From assembly GCF_003259335.1 (NCBI RefSeq), contig NZ_QLLL01000012.1, positions 62,001 to 126,000 of the forward strand: a stretch of 64,000 nucleotides of DNA, in the 5' to 3' direction. A program made the translations under genes and the position numbers. A model generated the notes under the pieces. That model had not been told where the DNA came from and did not search any database. It saw only the letters and a program-made list of their open reading frames with translations. Each line of letters begins with the position of its first letter. The first letter of the stretch is position 1. This DNA comes from Chitinophaga skermanii. GTDB lineage: Bacteria; Bacteroidota; Bacteroidia; Chitinophagales; Chitinophagaceae. Shown one piece after another: positions 60,491-64,000 of this stretch.

Positions 60491-61408
60491 CTATTTCAAG
60501 TTGGCGTCCCTAAATACGATATTCAATCGTTTTGGAAAAAGCTTGAAGCGACCGATGATTTTCTGACCCGGTTCACTTCCTAAAAAGCTGGCAAATCCTG
60601 AGCCCAGACCTTGGTATGGCTCTTTAAGCACGTAGTTCATAGTCCTAGTTAATGGATATGCTCTCGTGGCTATATATACTTGAAACGGTTTAACGAATTC
60701 GGTGTAATTGTCGGCACGTAGTGCACAAACAGTTACTTTACTGATGAAATTAATCGTTCTCACGTCGTTGGTATCAGAGATCCAATTCACGCCGATAATA
60801 CCGATTGCATTCTTATTTTTCGCTACATAATCTACCACTTCTGGGTTCGTTTTTGCGGCCATGGTATTAGCCGGCAATGGTTTCCCGCCGTTGATAGAGT
60901 CGATGATATAGCGAACGGTGCTAGAGTTTTGATTGTCGAACACAAGTTGGAATTGCTTCTCGTATGTGCCGTTCATGATTTTACGCACTTGTTCCATGGT
61001 GAATACTGAATCGGGATTCTCTTTATTCACCACCAAAGCCAAGGCATCCATGGCCAATGTTAAACTCTGCGGCCTAATTTTTATGTTTTTGAAGTAGTCC
61101 TGTTCCTCCGCGTTTAAGTCACGGGTTACAATGATCATGCGTGCACTATCTGCAAACATATCTTTGAAACAGTCGGCTTCCGGTTTGTACTCCGCGATGA
61201 TGTTCGTATTTGGATACTGCGAGTGGAAAACTTTCAATTCCGCTTCAATGAGCGGCTGGTAAGTTTCGTCTACAGATATCTTGATGGTTCCCTTTGTAGG
61301 TGTATCAAGCTTGGATTCCGCTGAAGGACCGCCACATGCTGCCATGAAACCGGCGATTGTCACTCCCAATACGTATTTGCTTACGCGCGCAAATGATAAA
61401 TTCATCAT
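60491..61408 (-). CDS. PstS-like substrate-binding lipoprotein
   Basis: A 305-aa periplasmic-binding-protein-like lipoprotein. The signal ends in FMAAC with lipidated Cys25. The PBP-like domain shows GTIKISVDETYQPLIEAEL near the start, MIIVTRDLNAEE near 95, ALALVVNKENPD near 126 and GIIGVNWISD near 200, the layout of phosphate-type (PstS) binding proteins. The canonical phosphate loop is not obvious, and no PstC/PstA/PstB genes are nearby, so phosphate transport is uncertain; a sensory or scaffold role is possible. It is 3 bp after the small membrane protein gene. Confidence 0.78.
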   Translation of the reverse strand: MMNLSFARVSKYVLGVTIAGFMAACGGPSAESKLDTPTKGTIKISVDETYQPLIEAELKVFHSQYPNTNIIAEYKPEADCFKDMFADSARMIIVTRDLNAEEQDYFKNIKIRPQSLTLAMDALALVVNKENPDSVFTMEQVRKIMNGTYEKQFQLVFDNQNSSTVRYIIDSINGGKPLPANTMAAKTNPEVVDYVAKNKNAIGIIGVNWISDTNDVRTINFISKVTVCALRADNYTEFVKPFQVYIATRAYPLTRTMNYVLKEPYQGLGSGFASFLGSEPGQKIIGRFKLFPKRLNIVFRDANLK

Positions 61409-61411
61409 AAC

Positions 61412-61651
61412 TTATGCTCTTTCGTCTTTAGATAATATTCCTGTAATACCTCTGTAGATGCGGAATAATCCATATAGCCCTAAAACGGCACCGATAGCAT
61501 ATCGTACATTCATGGACCAAGACAAATTAATTCCCAATTGCTCGGCAAATACAAACATCAATGCGAACCCTACAAAGAAAAGTCCCCTGATTAATTCGCC
61601 TAATGGTCTATACCTATTCCCGCCTCTTGAATTTGAATACTCTTGTCCCAT
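61412..61651 (-). CDS. small membrane protein of unknown function
   Basis: A 79-aa protein with two predicted membrane helices (about residues 18-36 and 45-66) separated by NLSWSMNVR, a basic N-terminus and a charged C-terminal tail (LSKDERA). Start taken at ATG 61651 (MGQEYSNSRGG). It precedes the PstS-like gene by 3 bp, so the two are surely co-transcribed. I do not recognise a family; small two-helix proteins occur at this place in related genomes to my recollection. Confidence 0.65.
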   Translation of the reverse strand: MGQEYSNSRGGNRYRPLGELIRGLFFVGFALMFVFAEQLGINLSWSMNVRYAIGAVLGLYGLFRIYRGITGILSKDERA

Positions 61652-62048
61652 GTTTACTGTGAAAATACAATTATACAAAAAAAACTTACAAACTTACCAA
61701 CACAAATATTTCAAAATTTGTTATTTCTTCCAGTCCCGGCGCGCTTCTTCGGCCGCAGGCCATTTCCCTATTCCGCATCGAAAATAGCCTCAAACCCGCG
61801 CTAATAGCATTAAAACGCTATTTCCCACTTGTTTATATATACCCGCAAGATGTGAAATTGTTGGCTTTGTAATAAAGATGCTACAACATTTTTTTTCCAT
61901 ATTAATTTTTTCCGCTTTTTGTTAAAATATCAACACCACGACGGTTTCCCCCTATTTACTTCCCCCTATCTATAGAGAATGCTGTAAAAAATAGGTAGGT
62001 TTGCGGGGCGAAATGTAATCCCGCAACAGCCTTAAACACAATTTTTAC
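61652..62048. other. divergent region between the small membrane protein and the phosphatase gene
   Basis: 397 bp. A minus-strand TAAGTTTG (61696-61689) lies about 38 bp before ATG 61651 but its nearest TTTG is only 15 bp upstream. A short GC-rich patch (about 61735-61800) stands out in AT-rich sequence. A plus-strand TAGGTTTG (61996-62003) could serve the phosphatase gene. Confidence 0.45.
61996..62003 (+). promoter_or_regulatory. candidate -7 element for the phosphatase-hisS unit
   Basis: TAGGTTTG matches TAnnTTTG and lies 45 bp before ATG 62049. No TTG is present at the right distance upstream, so it is tentative. Confidence 0.4.
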
Positions 62049-62495
62049 ATGAAGATCTTAATGGTGTGCTTAGGTAACATTTGCCGATCGCCGCTAGCAG
62101 AAGGTATTATGCGTCATCTTGCCGAGGAAAAACACCTCCATTGGGAAATAGATTCCGCAGGTACAGCAAACTACCACGTGGGCGATCCGCCCGATAGGCG
62201 CTCTATCCGCGTGGCCAAACAACATGGTATCGATATTGCAACGCTTCGTGGCAGGCAATTTCACCGCGAAGATTTCGACGATTTTGATCACATATTCGTA
62301 ATGGATCATAACAATTACCGGGCAGTGATTTTGAAAGCAAGAAACGAGGACGATAAAGCAAAGGTGAGCTTACTATTACCGAATCAACAAGAAGTACCCG
62401 ATCCTTGGTACGACGATGCTTTATTCGAACCTGTTTACAACATGGTGTATACAGCATGTGCAGAGAGATTGCGCGAATTAACAAACAATAAATAA
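62049..62495 (+). CDS. low molecular weight protein-tyrosine-phosphatase
   Basis: A 148-aa cytoplasmic phosphatase. The P-loop CLGNICRS gives nucleophile Cys7 and Arg13 (C-x5-R), and the general acid is Asp118 in DPWY. Such enzymes remove phosphate from tyrosine kinases of capsule synthesis or from small substrates; no kinase or capsule gene is nearby. It is followed by hisS after 21 bp, so the two may form an operon. An arsenate reductase of the same fold is unlikely given the DPWY loop. Confidence 0.93.
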   Translation: MKILMVCLGNICRSPLAEGIMRHLAEEKHLHWEIDSAGTANYHVGDPPDRRSIRVAKQHGIDIATLRGRQFHREDFDDFDHIFVMDHNNYRAVILKARNEDDKAKVSLLLPNQQEVPDPWYDDALFEPVYNMVYTACAERLRELTNNK

Positions 62496-62516
62496 TAACA
62501 TTTAATAGCAATATAC

Positions 62517-63866
62517 ATGGTGAAACCTAGCATTCCTAAAGGTACACGCGACTTTGGCCCGGCAGTGGTGAGAAAACGCAATTACATTTTGCAAACCATC
62601 CGCGGCGTGTTCGAAGTTTTTGGATTTCAACCACTCGAAACGCCTGCCATGGAGAATTTAACGACGTTGAACGGTAAGTACGGCGAAGAAGGCGATAAGT
62701 TAATCTTCAAAATCCTCGACAACGGCGATATCCTAGGAAGAGCACAACAAGCAAAAGATAGCCGCGAACTCGGTGTTCTCCTTTGCGAAAAAGCGTTGAA
62801 ATATGATCTTACGATTCCTTTCGCCCGCTACGTGGTAATGAATCAACATGAAATCACCTTCCCTTTCAAACGCTACCAAATTCAACCCGTATGGCGCGGC
62901 GATCGCCCTGCAAAAGGTCGTTACCGTGAATTCTATCAATGTGATGCCGATGTTGTAGGCAGCAACTCATTGATGAATGAAGTAGAATTATTAAAAATTT
63001 ATGATACCGTGTTTACTAAATTGGGCATGCACGGCTACCAATTACGTGTGAATAACCGTAAAATCCTCGGTGGCTTGGCAGAACTCGTTGGTAAACCCGA
63101 ACTAATTACCGATATCACCATTTCTATCGATAAATTAGATAAGATCGGGGAAGATGGCGTAACGAAAGAATTGTTAGAACGTGGCCTGAACGAGGCAGAC
63201 GTAAAAGTGATCCTAGACTTCATTGCTATCAAAGGCAGCAACAACGAGATCTTGGAGCAATTGAAAGAGGTATTGAAACAATCGGCTACCGGCTTGAAAG
63301 GTGTGGAAGAGCTATCCACCGTTTTAAATACGCAGTTGACAAGCTTCAATTCCACTCCTATTATCGATCTTACCCTTGCACGCGGTTTGAATTACTATAC
63401 CGGCATGATCATCGAGGTGAAGGCACCGGAAACGGTAAAAATGGGTAGTATTGGCGGTGGCGGTCGTTACGACGATTTAACCGGTTTATTCGGCTTACCT
63501 GGGGTATCGGGTGTAGGTATTTCTTTTGGTGTAGATAGGATTTATGACGTGTTGGAAGAACTTCAATTATTCCCAGCCACGGCACAACAATCCACGAAAG
63601 TGATGTTTATCCACACAGGCGAAGAAAACTTGGCCACAGCGTTCAACCATATGATGAACTTACGTGAGCAAGGTATTGCCGCTGAAATATACCACGAGAA
63701 TGCAAAAATGGACAAACAGTTCAAGTATGCAGATAAACGAGGAATTCCTTATGTAGCTATTGTTGGCGACAGTGAGAAAGCGGAAGGCAATGTAAGCGTG
63801 AAGAACCTTGTTACTGGTCAACAAGAGAAAGTGGCGGCAGCTGATTTGGCTTCTTTCCAATTTTAA
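62517..63866 (+). CDS. hisS: histidine--tRNA ligase
   Basis: A class II aminoacyl-tRNA synthetase of 449 aa charging tRNA-His. Motif 1 region IPKGTRDFGP at the start, DLTIPFARYVV near residue 102, the motif 2 area RPAKGRYREFYQCDADVVG near 126 (core GRYREFYQCD) and the histidine-specific ARGLNYYTGMI near 290 are present. The C-terminal anticodon domain begins near 360. The protein is complete and followed by a terminator. Confidence 0.97.
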   Translation: MVKPSIPKGTRDFGPAVVRKRNYILQTIRGVFEVFGFQPLETPAMENLTTLNGKYGEEGDKLIFKILDNGDILGRAQQAKDSRELGVLLCEKALKYDLTIPFARYVVMNQHEITFPFKRYQIQPVWRGDRPAKGRYREFYQCDADVVGSNSLMNEVELLKIYDTVFTKLGMHGYQLRVNNRKILGGLAELVGKPELITDITISIDKLDKIGEDGVTKELLERGLNEADVKVILDFIAIKGSNNEILEQLKEVLKQSATGLKGVEELSTVLNTQLTSFNSTPIIDLTLARGLNYYTGMIIEVKAPETVKMGSIGGGGRYDDLTGLFGLPGVSGVGISFGVDRIYDVLEELQLFPATAQQSTKVMFIHTGEENLATAFNHMMNLREQGIAAEIYHENAKMDKQFKYADKRGIPYVAIVGDSEKAEGNVSVKNLVTGQQEKVAAADLASFQF

Positions 63867-63888
63867 AGAATCGAACATTATAATATGC

Positions 63889-63918
63889 AAAGCACCGTGT
63901 AACCGCGGTGCTTTTTTG
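63889..63918 (+). terminator. terminator of hisS
   Basis: AAAGCACCG (63889-63897) pairs perfectly with CGGTGCTTT (63906-63914) across an 8-base loop, then T residues. It is 23 bp downstream of the hisS stop. Confidence 0.88.
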
Positions 63919-63974
63919 TTGCCGGCATAATGGGTGCAAGGTTGGCTGAATTGATTAAATTTGGGAAAAAAGCC

Positions 63975-64000
63975 ATGCTTACCTCCATACATCCGAAATT
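63975..64000 (+). CDS. possible start of a further plus-strand gene (truncated)
   Basis: ATG 63975 opens MLTSIHPK before the window ends. A perfect -7-like TAAATTTG lies at 63956-63963, just upstream. Only eight codons are visible, so neither the gene nor its product can be confirmed. Confidence 0.25.

Noticed and set aside
61735..61800. Short GC-rich patch, with a minus-strand frame ending in WPAAEEARRDWKK, as a gene remnant
   Set aside because: The frame is closed by a stop after about 22 codons and has no identifiable parent gene.

Overview
The window looks like a chromosomal, mostly housekeeping segment of a Bacteroidota genome, most likely family Chitinophagaceae or a close relative (inference from gene content and style, not from a marker search). 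Supporting signs are promoters of the TTTG-N19-TAnnTTTG type (ompA, kup and nuo), near absence of Shine-Dalgarno sequences, the bamD-rpoZ-coaBC-DUF4835 (PorD-like) block, an FtsI with a C-terminal PASTA domain, a MurE with the meso-DAP motif DNPR, an OmpA protein with calcium-binding-type Asp repeats, and a very short NuoG. No phage, insertion sequence, CRISPR array, tRNA or rRNA gene was seen.

Layout. 1-1592 (minus): scoA-scoB CoA-transferase followed by the 5' end of a class IV aminotransferase that runs off the left edge. 1755-5834 (minus): bamD-rpoZ, a hairpin terminator, then coaBC-DUF4835-DUF4296. 6243-22668 (plus): a division and cell-wall (dcw) cluster, mraZ-rsmH-ftsL-ftsI-murE-mraY-murD-ftsW-murG-murC-ftsQ-ftsA-ftsZ, with an MraZ-type operator in front and a bidirectional terminator behind. 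murF, ddl and murB are not in it. 22779-29759 (minus): a GH123-like secreted glycosidase, two paralogous lipoproteins, the potassium transporter Kup and an abundant-looking OmpA-family porin. 30021-32711 (plus): polyprenyl synthase and RecJ. 32771-36504 (minus): two paralogous secreted esterases and HtpG. 36505-37268 is a 764-bp gene-free stretch with a conspicuous 11/22-bp periodic repeat array. 37269-38862 (plus): rpsF-rpsR-rplI and a small exported protein. 38859-41485 (minus): a MutS-family ATPase and an ABC permease. 41968-55967 (minus): a complete 14-subunit complex I operon (nuoA to nuoN) with a cupin gene inserted between nuoH and nuoI. 56597-61651 (minus): two tandem TPR paralogs, a PstS-like lipoprotein and a small membrane protein. 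62049-63866 (plus): a low-molecular-weight tyrosine phosphatase and hisS.

How the genes fit together. The dcw cluster supplies lipid-II synthesis (MurE, MraY, MurD, MurG, MurC), septal synthesis (FtsW, FtsI, FtsL, FtsQ) and the cytokinetic ring (FtsA, FtsZ). The nuo operon encodes NADH:quinone oxidoreductase. BamD, OmpA, the PorD-like protein and several lipoproteins belong to the outer-membrane economy typical of the phylum. The least explained items are the phased repeat array between htpG and rpsF, the cupin coupled by a TAATG overlap to nuoH, the tandem lipoprotein and TPR paralogs, and a palindromic intergenic element downstream of nuoN.
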